From Lachnospiraceae bacterium (lineage in GTDB: Bacteria; Bacillota; Clostridia; Lachnospirales; Lachnospiraceae), in the NCBI GenBank assembly GCA_014804445.1, contig JAAUZU010000008.1:135155-199154 (forward strand): a DNA stretch of 64,000 bases. The letters are read 5' to 3'. The position numbers and the translations under genes are program-made. A model generated the notes under the pieces. That model worked only from the letters and a program-made list of their open reading frames with translations. It did no database searches and was not told where the DNA came from. Of this stretch, positions 53,409 through 61,571 are shown in pieces (the stretch's first letter is position 1; the number at the start of each line of letters is the position of its first letter).

Positions 53409-53478
53409 CAACCGAATTTGCCTCGAGACGGTGCCGAAGGAAAAGCGGCTGTACATTGGCAACACTGAGGGAATGCAA

Positions 53479-53925
53479 ATGATAGTTATATTTATAGGAA
53501 CTGCTGCAGCGGTTTTTGCGGCGGATTTGGTGATAAAAAACAGAGTGGAAAAAAGCGGCAGTCTGCCCCGAGGCGTGTGGAAGGGGCGGATTGTCCTGCA
53601 GAAATATCACAACAGAGGCGCTATGCTGAATTTCGGTGAGAAAAGGCAGGGGCTGGTGACTGCGGCTTCTGTGATGCTGACGCTTTTTGTGCTTGCAGTA
53701 TTTATTTTGAGTCTCGGACAGCGGGGCAATAACCTGCTTCGAACGGGGCTGGCGCTGCTTTTGGGCGGAGCCTTCAACAATACATATGACAGGCTGAAGC
53801 GCAGATATGTGGTGGATTATATCAGTTTTCAGGCGAGATGGAAGCGGTTTGCAAATATTGTATTCAATTTATCGGATTTCTGCATTATGGCGGGAGCGAT
53901 GATAAGTTGTTTTGCGGCAAAATAA
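53479..53925 (+). CDS. lspA: Signal peptidase II-like membrane protease
   Basis: The start at ATG 53479, seven bases after GAGGG, gives 148 residues with four hydrophobic segments. HNRGAMLNFGE matches the NxGxAF-like region. GGAFNNTYDRLKRRYVVDYISF and NIVFNLSDFCIMAG carry the two catalytic Asp residues. LspA removes lipoprotein signal peptides after lipidation. Conservation outside the catalytic blocks is low, so this may be a second, divergent LspA-like protein rather than the housekeeping enzyme. Confidence 0.78.
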   Translation: MIVIFIGTAAAVFAADLVIKNRVEKSGSLPRGVWKGRIVLQKYHNRGAMLNFGEKRQGLVTAASVMLTLFVLAVFILSLGQRGNNLLRTGLALLLGGAFNNTYDRLKRRYVVDYISFQARWKRFANIVFNLSDFCIMAGAMISCFAAK

Positions 53926-53941
53926 AGAACAATAATAGGTG

Positions 53942-54071
53942 ATTGCGAAATATCTTCTGCAAGTGACGGAAATGTTCAATATAGACAAAAACGGGCTCCG
54001 AAGCGTGGCAAGTCGCCCTTATTTTGTCTATATTGCCCATTTCCTGTGTTGCAAAGAGGAAGTTTCGCAAT
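53942..54071. repeat. Long imperfect inverted repeat upstream of the M32 carboxypeptidase gene
   Basis: Arms 53942-53996 and 54015-54071 are about 55 bases each. ATTGCGAAA and CAATATAGACAAAA blocks pair exactly, with mismatches between, around an 18-base loop. It lies between two same-strand genes. The ORF track reads it as a false N-terminal extension of the carboxypeptidase. Confidence 0.8.
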
Positions 54072-54106
54072 TATCTAAAGAACAACAAGAAAGAGAGGTA
54101 CGAAAA

Positions 54107-55609
54107 GTGTCGGAAAAACTGGAGCGGTTTCAGAGGTATCTGGACCAAATGGAGCAGTACAGGCAGATTGAGTCACAGATGGCATGGGATATGCAGACGC
54201 AGACGCCGAAAAAAGGGTATGGCTATAAGATAGACGCAATTACTTATTTTTCAGGGGAAAAATTCAGGATTACCACGTCTGAGGAAACTGGTAAGATGTA
54301 TGAGGAAATGTCGGCGCCGGAGGAGTATGACGCGTTAAACGATGTGATGAAGCTGACTGTCAGGCGGGGTAAAAGAGAGTATGACAGGAACAAGAGGATA
54401 CCGGCGGACTTTTATGAAGAGATGGTGCGAGCGTCCAACATATCCTCCAAAGTGTGGGAGGAAGCCAAGCAGAAAGCTGACTATGATTTATTCTGTCCCC
54501 ATTTGCAGAAAATGATTGATTTCCGGCGCAGATTTATGGAATACATGGAACCGGACAAGGATATCTATGATACGATGCTGGATATGTATGAGGAGGGAAT
54601 GGACAGCGCCACCATCGACCGGCTGTTTTCACAGATGAAGGAGGAGTTGGTTCCCCTTTTTCAAAAAATCATGGAAAAGCCGGAGCCGGACAACCGTTGT
54701 TTTGCAGGAGACTATGATATCAACAGTCAGAAGGAGTTGGAGGCGTATCTGCTTTCCTACATAGGCTTTGACAAGGAAGCCGGTGTGATGGGGGAGAGCG
54801 AGCATCCCTTTACCATGGCATTTGGACCGGGGGATGTGAGAGTGACCAACCATTTTAGCAGGCACGATGCCATAGACGCCATGTTCAGTACGATTCACGA
54901 GGGCGGTCATGCCATTTTTGAACAGGGGATCAATCCTGATTATGTGAAAACGGCTGCCGTTGATATCGGCATGGGGATGCATGAGAGCCAGTCAAGGTTT
55001 TATGAAAATATACTTGGCAGAAATATCAACTTCTGGAAACCGGTTTACGGCAAGGTGGGAGAGATTCTGCCGCAGTTTCAGAAGATTCCGCTGGAGGCGT
55101 TTTTCAGGGAAATCAACCATGTTCGGCCCAGTTTTATCCGCACGGCAGCGGACGAACTGACCTACTGCTTCCATATTATTCTGCGGTATGAAATAGAAAA
55201 AGCGATTTTCCGCGATGGGGTAAATGCCGAGGAGCTTCCGGTGCTTTGGAATGACAAGATGGAGGAGCTTTTGGGAATCAGACCGCAAAATGCTGCGGAA
55301 GGAATTCTGCAGGATATGCACTGGTCGGATGGTTCTTTCGGTTACTTCCCGACTTACCTTTTGGGGACTATCTATGACGGTATGTTTCTGGAGGCAATGG
55401 AAAAGGATTTGGGAAGTGTGGATACCCTGCTAGCAGAGGGCCGGATAGCCGAAATTACGGCATGGCTGCATGAGAAAATACACAGACACGGCAGTATGCG
55501 CACGGCAGCAGAGACTTTAAGAGAGGTATGTGGGCAGGAAGTGACGGCTGAGCCGATTATCCGGTATTTTAAGAAGAAATATGCGGAGATTTATGGAGTG
55601 GATGTATGA
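54107..55609 (+). CDS. M32 family metallo-carboxypeptidase
   Basis: I start at GTG 54107, eight bases after GAGAGG, because it gives 500 residues, the usual size, and avoids the inverted repeat read through by the track. HEGGHAIFEQG near residue 263 is the HExxH zinc site; GMGMHESQSRFYEN supplies the third ligand and the HES motif; NHVRPSFIRTAADE and YFPTYLLGTIY are further M32 signatures. The enzyme removes C-terminal residues from peptides in the cytoplasm. Its stop overlaps the next start as ATGA. Confidence 0.93.
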   Translation: MSEKLERFQRYLDQMEQYRQIESQMAWDMQTQTPKKGYGYKIDAITYFSGEKFRITTSEETGKMYEEMSAPEEYDALNDVMKLTVRRGKREYDRNKRIPADFYEEMVRASNISSKVWEEAKQKADYDLFCPHLQKMIDFRRRFMEYMEPDKDIYDTMLDMYEEGMDSATIDRLFSQMKEELVPLFQKIMEKPEPDNRCFAGDYDINSQKELEAYLLSYIGFDKEAGVMGESEHPFTMAFGPGDVRVTNHFSRHDAIDAMFSTIHEGGHAIFEQGINPDYVKTAAVDIGMGMHESQSRFYENILGRNINFWKPVYGKVGEILPQFQKIPLEAFFREINHVRPSFIRTAADELTYCFHIILRYEIEKAIFRDGVNAEELPVLWNDKMEELLGIRPQNAAEGILQDMHWSDGSFGYFPTYLLGTIYDGMFLEAMEKDLGSVDTLLAEGRIAEITAWLHEKIHRHGSMRTAAETLREVCGQEVTAEPIIRYFKKKYAEIYGVDV

Positions 55610-56871
55610 AAATAAAAATCAAAGAGGCGGATTATGAGGAAGTGCTGGCGCTTCCGGCGAAAGCACACAGAAAGCCTTTAAAGACGGGACCCGTTTTCCG
55701 GCTGCTGTTAAAGCTCTTATCCATTTCGGACTTATGGGCAACTCATTTTACACATCGGGAAATCCATATGGAAAAGTTAAAAAAAGGTGAGCCATGTCTA
55801 GTTCTGATGAACCATTCCAGCTTTATTGATTTGAAGATTGCGGCCACGCTGCTTTATCCGCGTCCCTTCAATATTGTCTGCACTTCGGACGGATTTGTGG
55901 GGAAAAACCGGCTAATGCGTGTCATCGGCTGTATTCCCACAAGGAAGTTTGTGACGGATATGGTGCTGGTACGCGATATGGTGTATGCTTTGAAAAAGCT
56001 GAAAAGCTCGGTTCTGATGTTTCCGGAGGCAAGCTACAGCTTCGACGGCACGGCAACGCCGCTACCGGACAGTCTGGGAAAATGCTTAAAGATTCTGGGT
56101 GTGCCCGTCGTCATGATTCGCACCTACGGCGCTTTTGCCAGAGACCCGCTGTATAACAATCTGAAATTGCGGAAGGTGGACGTATCTGCAGATATGGAAT
56201 ACATTTTATCGCCGCAGGAGATTGCGGATAAAACTGCGGGGGAACTGAATGAAATTTTAAAGGAAAAGTTTACCTTTGATAATTTCCGGTGGCAGCAGGA
56301 GAACCATATTCGGATAAGCGAGGCTTTCAGGGCGGATTGTCTGAACCGCGTCCTGTACAAATGTCCAAACTGCATGACGGAGGGCAGGATGCTGGGGAAG
56401 GGTGTAAAGCTTATCTGCGGCTGCTGCGGGAAGGCGTATGAGCTCACGGAGTACGGTTTTATGGAGGCACTTTCGGGAGAAACGGAATTTGCCCATATTC
56501 CCGACTGGTATCACTGGGAGCGGGAATGTGTGAAACAGGAGCTTGCCGAGGATAAATACCGCCTCGATGTTCCTGTGGATATCTGCATGATGGTGGACAC
56601 AAGCAGCATCTACAGAGTGGGAGAGGGACAGCTTGTGCATACAAAGGAGGGCTTTCACCTGACAGGCTGCGGCGGCAGACTGGATTACCGACAGAGTCCG
56701 GCGGCATCTTACAGCCTTTATGCAGATTACTACTGGTACGAGGTGGGTGACATGATTTGTATCGGCAATGCAGATGCGCTCTATTACTGCTTCCCAAAGA
56801 CAGAAGGGGATGTGGTGGCGAAAACCCGTCTTGCGGCGGAGGAGCTGTACAAGATGGTGCGGCGCGGATGA
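55606..56871 (+). CDS. PlsC-like acyltransferase with a C-terminal zinc ribbon
   Basis: 421 residues. The lysophospholipid-acyltransferase-type domain spans about 40-240: LMNHSSFIDLKIA holds the H-x4-D pair, and VLMFPEASYSFDG is the FPEG-like block with Ala for Gly. After residue 245 a zinc ribbon appears (YKCPNCMTEGRM... LICGCCGKAYELT), then a beta-rich tail. PlsC enzymes make phosphatidic acid; the ribbon and tail are unusual for them. It overlaps the M32 gene by ATGA, which suggests shared expression but gives no clear functional link. Confidence 0.75.
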   Translation: MKIKIKEADYEEVLALPAKAHRKPLKTGPVFRLLLKLLSISDLWATHFTHREIHMEKLKKGEPCLVLMNHSSFIDLKIAATLLYPRPFNIVCTSDGFVGKNRLMRVIGCIPTRKFVTDMVLVRDMVYALKKLKSSVLMFPEASYSFDGTATPLPDSLGKCLKILGVPVVMIRTYGAFARDPLYNNLKLRKVDVSADMEYILSPQEIADKTAGELNEILKEKFTFDNFRWQQENHIRISEAFRADCLNRVLYKCPNCMTEGRMLGKGVKLICGCCGKAYELTEYGFMEALSGETEFAHIPDWYHWERECVKQELAEDKYRLDVPVDICMMVDTSSIYRVGEGQLVHTKEGFHLTGCGGRLDYRQSPAASYSLYADYYWYEVGDMICIGNADALYYCFPKTEGDVVAKTRLAAEELYKMVRRG

Positions 56872-56879
56872 TTCCGCTC

Positions 56880-56908
56880 TATACAAATGAGGTCCAAAAT
56901 GATATACT
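56880..56908 (+). promoter_or_regulatory. Possible promoter for arcC
   Basis: TATACA (weak), 17 bp, TATACT with TG upstream. Confidence 0.35.
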
Positions 56909-57000
56909 GAATATATACTTTTACCAGGATAGACAGCGCAGGCGGCAAATGAGAGGAAGGATTGTTTTTCGTTTGCAGCGCCATGGAGGGAGGACAGGTA

Positions 57001-57933
57001 ATGAAGAAAAAAGCGGTGGTTTCGTTAGGACATGATGCACTGGGTTATACGACTTTAGAGCAATGGGATGCCGTTAAGGTGACGGCAAAGGCATTGGCGG
57101 ATTTGGTGGAGGAGGATTACCAGCTTACCATTACGCACAGCAACGGACCGCAGGTCAGCATGATTCACAAGGCGATGACGGAGCTGCGCCGTGTCTATAT
57201 CGATTATACGCCTGCCCCCATGTGTGTGTGCTCTGCCATGAGTCAGGGTTATGTGGGGTATGATATACAGAATTCGCTCCGTGCAGAGCTTTTAAGCCGC
57301 GGCATCAGCAAGCCTGTCAGCACCATTCTGACGCAGGTGACGGTGGATCCCTATGACGAGGCGTTTTACGAGCCGACCAAGCGAATCGGCAGATATATGT
57401 CCAGGGACGACGCAGATATAGAGTTGAAAAAGGGCAACTATGTAACGGAGGTACTGGGCAAGGGCTATCGGCGTGTCATAGCTGCGCCAAAGCCTATCGA
57501 CATTGTGGAGATAGAGACCATAAGGACGCTGGCGGACGCGGGTCAGGTGGTGATTGCCTGCGGCGGTGGCGGGATTCCCGTTATCGAGCAGCACAATGCA
57601 TTAAAGGGTGCGTCGGCAGTTATCGAAAAGGACTGCATTGCGGGTAAGCTTGCTGCTGATTTGAAGGCGGACTGCCTGATTGTTTTGACGTCTGTGGATT
57701 ATGTCTACAAGGATTTTGACACAGAGGACAAGACGCCCATTCCCCAAATGAGCGTATTCGAGGCGAAAGCTTACGTAGAAGAGGGACAGTTTGAGGCGGG
57801 AACCATGCTTCCCAAGATAGAAGCTGCCATAGCCTATTTGGAAAAGGTACCCACAGGCAGCGTACTGATTACCTCCATGAAGCAGATAAAGGCTGCCATA
57901 AAGGGTAAGGCAGGCACTCTGATTACGGCGTAG
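57001..57933 (+). CDS. arcC: Carbamate kinase
   Basis: ATG 57001, after GGAGGGAGGACAGGTA, gives the usual 310 residues. Amino-acid kinase fold: VVSLGHDALGYTT at the start, ITHSNGPQVSMIHKA, a substrate-lid region near GRYMSRDDAD, VIACGGGGIPVIEQ near 185, and LIVLTSVDYVYKDF. Carbamate kinase makes ATP from carbamoyl phosphate and ADP. The first loop reads GHDALG where most members have GGNAL, an odd difference. No arcA or arcB is adjacent, so the source of carbamoyl phosphate is unknown. It converges with aroA, with 9 bp between stops. Confidence 0.9.
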   Translation: MKKKAVVSLGHDALGYTTLEQWDAVKVTAKALADLVEEDYQLTITHSNGPQVSMIHKAMTELRRVYIDYTPAPMCVCSAMSQGYVGYDIQNSLRAELLSRGISKPVSTILTQVTVDPYDEAFYEPTKRIGRYMSRDDADIELKKGNYVTEVLGKGYRRVIAAPKPIDIVEIETIRTLADAGQVVIACGGGGIPVIEQHNALKGASAVIEKDCIAGKLAADLKADCLIVLTSVDYVYKDFDTEDKTPIPQMSVFEAKAYVEEGQFEAGTMLPKIEAAIAYLEKVPTGSVLITSMKQIKAAIKGKAGTLITA

Positions 57934-57942
57934 AGAAACGCC

Positions 57943-59259
57943 TTACTTCATGCAGATAGCCTGCAAAGTGCTTTCCAGCACTTCAAAATAATTTTCAAAG
58001 GTCTTTTTGCAGCACCGGGGATTTTCAATGACAATGCCATCGGCGCGAAGCCCTGTCAGGGAAAATCCCATGGCGAGCCTGTGGTCGTCATGTGTATGTA
58101 TCAAGGCGGGACGCGGTGAAGCGGGAGATATCGTCAGGCTGCTTTCCTGCTCGACGCAGGGAACCTTCATAGCGGTCAGATTTTCGGCGATGGCGCTGAG
58201 GCGGTCGCTCTCCTGATGGCGGATATGCCCGATACCGGTTATGGTGGTGGGGCTGTCTGCGTAGGGTGCGATGGCGGCAAGGGTAATCGCCTGATCCGAG
58301 CAGGCAGACATATCTGCGGTAACGCCGTGCAGCTTTCCACCTTCCGGTCCTGACAGGCAGAGGCCTGCAGGAGTTTCTTTTACAGTACATCCCATTTTTT
58401 CCAGAATAGATAAAAATTGCACATCACCCTGCAGGGAATCGGTGTAGACGCCTTTTACCGTAACGGAAATGCCCAATACGGCAGCCAGCGCGTAGAAATA
58501 GGCGGCGGCTGACACGTCCGGCTCAATCTGGTAGGAAAGCGCACGGTAGCGCTGTCCTGCGGGGATAGTAAAGGCGCCTTCCGGCGTCTTGGAAAAATGC
58601 ACGCCGAACTGTTCCATCATCCTACCGGTCATGTCAATATAGGACATGCCGTGGGTGCCTTTGACTTGAATGTGAAAATCCTTGTCCGAAAGGCCGGATG
58701 CGATTAAGAGCGCACTTAAAAACTGACTGCTTGCATCGATATCGATGCAGATAGAGTTCCTGCCGAAGCCGTGTCCGGTCAGGGTAAAGGGGAAGAAGCC
58801 TTCTTTTTCGGAAAAGGAAATCTCGCACCCAAGCTCCTGCAAGGCAGCAAGAAGCGGCGCCATGGGTCGTTTTCTCATCTGCTCAGAGGCGTCCATGTGA
58901 AAGACGCCCTGTGAAACGCCGAGACATGCAGCAAGGAAGCGCGCTGCTGTGCCGGCGCTGCCCACATACAGAGAGCTTTCCGAGCAGGGCAGCCTGCCGC
59001 CGAGTCCTTTCACGGTTATCCGGCTTTCGGCCTCAGAAGCATCCGTCTCAAAGCCAAGGGTGTTGAGACAGTTTAAAAAATGGCGGGAATCATCGGAAAA
59101 GAGAGCGCCCGTCAGAACACTTTCACCGTCCGCCAGCATGGCGAGCAGCAAAGCGCGGTTGGTGATGCTTTTGGAACCGGGCACGGAAACAGTTATATTT
59201 TTGTGAGAAAGCTCCCTGCCGTTTAAGCAGGGAACTTCATAGGTATCAGTGGTTATCAT
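57943..59259 (-). CDS. aroA: 3-phosphoshikimate 1-carboxyvinyltransferase (EPSP synthase)
   Basis: 438 residues on the minus strand. VSVPGSKSITNRALLLAML is the N-terminal substrate loop, YVGSAGTAARFLAA the central one; PMAPLLAALQELG, DIDASSQFLSALLIA and IGHIRHQESDRLSAI follow, and HDDHRLAMGFSLTGL near the end. The enzyme joins shikimate-3-phosphate to PEP in the aromatic amino-acid pathway. The MSRITV-type residues place it among class II-like Firmicute enzymes only loosely. It stands alone; the XRE gene lies upstream on the same strand, 36 bp away. Confidence 0.95.
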   Translation of the reverse strand: MITTDTYEVPCLNGRELSHKNITVSVPGSKSITNRALLLAMLADGESVLTGALFSDDSRHFLNCLNTLGFETDASEAESRITVKGLGGRLPCSESSLYVGSAGTAARFLAACLGVSQGVFHMDASEQMRKRPMAPLLAALQELGCEISFSEKEGFFPFTLTGHGFGRNSICIDIDASSQFLSALLIASGLSDKDFHIQVKGTHGMSYIDMTGRMMEQFGVHFSKTPEGAFTIPAGQRYRALSYQIEPDVSAAAYFYALAAVLGISVTVKGVYTDSLQGDVQFLSILEKMGCTVKETPAGLCLSGPEGGKLHGVTADMSACSDQAITLAAIAPYADSPTTITGIGHIRHQESDRLSAIAENLTAMKVPCVEQESSLTISPASPRPALIHTHDDHRLAMGFSLTGLRADGIVIENPRCCKKTFENYFEVLESTLQAICMK

Positions 59260-59295
59260 AAAGAGCAGTCCTTTCCTAAGGTTGCTTTCATTCTA

Positions 59296-60147
59296 TCACA
59301 AGGAACTTCGTTCTGCCAGAAGTATATCCAGATTATCCTCACATATCAGTTCTTTTTCTGCAAAAGAGGTAAGCTCTTCGGCAGTTGCGTTTGGTTGTTC
59401 CCGAAGCCTGCTGTCTATGATTTCAATTATCTGCGGCAGGTAAGCGGGAGAATTTTTATGCCGGATAAAATGTTTCAAAACATCGGTCAGCAGACCATAG
59501 GATATCTTTTGGGGAACGGTGCTTTCTATCAGGGTTGGGTACTCCTGCTTCAGATTATCGGTGAGAAGCTTTACAATATCCCTGTTTAGTATGCGGTCAT
59601 AATGTGCCCGCGCTACATTTCCCAGCGTCTGTATCATAGATTCCCATGTGTTTTCATCGACTGTCTCTATATCTTCATCATGCAGTACACGCCGGAAAGC
59701 AGTAATCATAAATTCCCTGCCCCTAAGGCGGCAGTCGTCCCGTATTCTGACAATCGGCAGCAAAAAGCCTTCCTGTGAAAGAAGCTTTCTTTGCTCTGCC
59801 ACCCATGCGGTACAGCGCCCGTTTTCCCATACATAGGCAAGATCAATACCAATTAAAATTTCCAATGGCTCGTTGCAGCGGTTCAAATTTTCAAAAATTT
59901 CTTCCTGTACCTGACTGTCGTATTCTCCCGTGATATTGCCGTGGACGGTATCGAGCAGAGAATCGGCGCTGACATTTAGAACCCTGCATAAATCCGAGAA
60001 AAGAAGGATATCGGGCATACTCTGGTTCCGTTCCCAACGCGAGACTGCCTGCGGCGTCACACCGATACGAATTGCAAGCTCCTCCTGTGTCAGACCGGCA
60101 TTCTGGCGGCTGCGCAAAATTTTTTCTCCAAAATTTGTTAAATTCAT
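59296..60147 (-). CDS. XRE-family transcriptional regulator with large C-terminal domain
   Basis: Start at 60147, just after ACAGGAGGTATATTT, gives 283 residues; the track start adds 21 residues without a ribosome site. Residues 5-65 are a Cro/CI helix-turn-helix (LRSRQNAGLTQEELAIRIGV, VSRWERNQSMPD). The remaining 215 residues (CNEPLEILIGIDLAYVWENG...) are helical and of no family I recognise; such tails often sense ligands. Targets unknown. It lies between aroA and the LacI gene on the same strand. Confidence 0.85.
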   Translation of the reverse strand: MNLTNFGEKILRSRQNAGLTQEELAIRIGVTPQAVSRWERNQSMPDILLFSDLCRVLNVSADSLLDTVHGNITGEYDSQVQEEIFENLNRCNEPLEILIGIDLAYVWENGRCTAWVAEQRKLLSQEGFLLPIVRIRDDCRLRGREFMITAFRRVLHDEDIETVDENTWESMIQTLGNVARAHYDRILNRDIVKLLTDNLKQEYPTLIESTVPQKISYGLLTDVLKHFIRHKNSPAYLPQIIEIIDSRLREQPNATAEELTSFAEKELICEDNLDILLAERSSL

Positions 60148-60233
60148 AAATATACCTCCTGTAAATCGTTTGAATTCATTATATCGGCACAGCAGGAGGC
60201 TGTAAAACAACCGTTTATTGACCTTTTCCTCAA

Positions 60234-61256
60234 TCAGTGGATGTTTTCTTTGATGCGGATGTCGATGGCGACATAGTGGTGTTCCTTCTCAGGCATTTCT
60301 CCTGCGGTCAGGTAAGCAAACAAAATATCCAGGGGCTTTGTGCCCTGCGTTTTGGGCTGCTGGCAGATGGTAGCCGCAATCACGCCTTCCTCAACCAGTG
60401 TTTTGGTAGAAGGTACTTTGTCAAAAGCGAGAATTCGGATTTTGTCCTTCAGCCCCATGGAAAGGACGGCGCGGCAGCCGCCGTAGACGCCGCCCGCTGC
60501 AAAAAAGAGGGCGTTGATGTCGGGGTGCGCGGACAAAAGGGACATAGTCTTTTCGTAGCTTTCAATATCGTCGTCATGATTTTCTACAGTTTCCACAATC
60601 TGTATATTGGGATAATGCTCCCGCACGGCTTTCTCAAAGCCGGCAATCCGTTCCGTGTGGCAGAGAATATCGGGGGAACCGCTGACAATCCCCAGCCTGA
60701 CGTCTCCGCTGGTCATAAGGTGCATGAGTCCTGCTGCCGTCTCGCCGGAGTGGGTGTAGTGGCTTCCCACATAAGCAATTCTTTTGGAGCCTTCAATATC
60801 CGTGTTGAGGGTGACGACGGGAATTCCTGCCTCAAAAAGTGCGTTGATTCGTTCCTTGATGCAGGGATGGTTGCAAGGCGCTATGGCGATGCCGTTAATC
60901 TCTTCCGCCACCAGTTCGTCGATGGCGACAAGCTGTTCTTCTATATTAAAGTGGACCTGTTTTATTACAACGCTGCAGTTGTAGGCGGCAAGCTCCTCCG
61001 CTTTTTCCCTGACGCCTGTTAAGACATCCTCAAAAAAGGGGTTATCGGCGGAAAAAAGAATGACGCCCAGCTTCAGGCGCTTTTTCTGCGCGGCAAGCAC
61101 AATGCCGGCGCGATTTGGCCTGTAATCCAGCGCTTTTGCAATTTCCAGTATTTTCTCGGCGGTCGCATCGTTGACAGAGCCGCGGTTGTTCAGCACCCTG
61201 TCCACGGTGCCGCGGGATACCCCCGCCAACTCTGCAATTTCCTTGATGGTTGCCAT
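60234..61256 (-). CDS. LacI-family transcriptional regulator
   Basis: 340 residues. The N-terminal HTH (TIKEIAELAGVSRGTVDRVL) and hinge (RPNRAGIVLAAQ) are followed by a periplasmic-binding-protein-type sugar domain (LKLGVILFSADNPFFEDVLT, GIAIAPCNHPCIKERINALF, TLNTDI near 150). The D-NP-F pattern is like that of ribose/xylose-type binders. It is divergent from the sugar kinase operon; dyads in the shared 315-bp region are probably its operators, and one lies in its own leader. GAGGAGGCTTTT precedes the start. Confidence 0.92.
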   Translation of the reverse strand: MATIKEIAELAGVSRGTVDRVLNNRGSVNDATAEKILEIAKALDYRPNRAGIVLAAQKKRLKLGVILFSADNPFFEDVLTGVREKAEELAAYNCSVVIKQVHFNIEEQLVAIDELVAEEINGIAIAPCNHPCIKERINALFEAGIPVVTLNTDIEGSKRIAYVGSHYTHSGETAAGLMHLMTSGDVRLGIVSGSPDILCHTERIAGFEKAVREHYPNIQIVETVENHDDDIESYEKTMSLLSAHPDINALFFAAGGVYGGCRAVLSMGLKDKIRILAFDKVPSTKTLVEEGVIAATICQQPKTQGTKPLDILFAYLTAGEMPEKEHHYVAIDIRIKENIH

Positions 61257-61295
61257 AAAAGCCTCCTCATCTGCACGGTATTTCTATCATTTTTT

Positions 61296-61319
61296 AAGGA
61301 AGCGCATCGGCGTTTCCTT
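61296..61319. promoter_or_regulatory. Dyad in the LacI-gene leader, possible operator
   Basis: AAGGAAGCG-N6-CGTTTCCTT, one mismatch in nine, placed near the predicted transcription start of the LacI gene. Autoregulation would fit. Confidence 0.4.
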
Positions 61320-61326
61320 AGTCAAT

Positions 61327-61355
61327 ACCATAGCATAACAAAAAGGTGAAGTCAA
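61327..61355 (-). promoter_or_regulatory. Promoter for the LacI-family gene
   Basis: On the minus strand TTGACT, 17 bp, TATGGT. Confidence 0.6.
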
Positions 61356-61374
61356 TTTGCAGGCCACGTAAAAC

Positions 61375-61388
61375 CGTGCTTGTGCACA
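61375..61388. promoter_or_regulatory. LacI-type operator O2
   Basis: CGTGCTTGTGCACA; GTGC and GCAC arms around four bases. Twelve of 14 bases match O1. It lies just upstream of the LacI gene's -35 box. Confidence 0.55.
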
Positions 61389-61475
61389 AAAATTGTGAAA
61401 ATGACGAAAACACAAGCCTGAGAGCGCATAAAAATGCGGATCTTTTGTGAAAAACAGCGAAAAATATTTCACCTC

Positions 61476-61504
61476 TTGATTTTGCCACATGGAAATATTA
61501 TCAT
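61476..61504 (+). promoter_or_regulatory. Promoter for the sugar kinase operon
   Basis: TTGATT, 17 bp, TATCAT. Confidence 0.65.
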
Positions 61505-61512
61505 GATAGTAA

Positions 61513-61526
61513 CGTGCTCGTGCACG
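61513..61526. promoter_or_regulatory. LacI-type operator O1 at the kinase transcription start
   Basis: CGTGCTCGTGCACG, perfect 5-bp arms with a central CG step, eight bases after the -10 box. Bound repressor would block initiation. Its spacing from O2 is 138 bp, which would allow looping. Confidence 0.65.
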
Positions 61527-61571
61527 CCAATTCCGGCAGTCGTAAAAGACGTGCAGGCAAGGAGGTCATGT

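Noticed and set aside
53939-54106. N-terminal extension of the M32 carboxypeptidase in the ORF track
   Set aside because: It is the translated inverted repeat. GTG 54107 has a proper ribosome site and gives the family length.
57927-57942. GGCGT-N6-ACGCC as a terminator between arcC and aroA
   Set aside because: The stem is only five bases and no T run follows on either strand.
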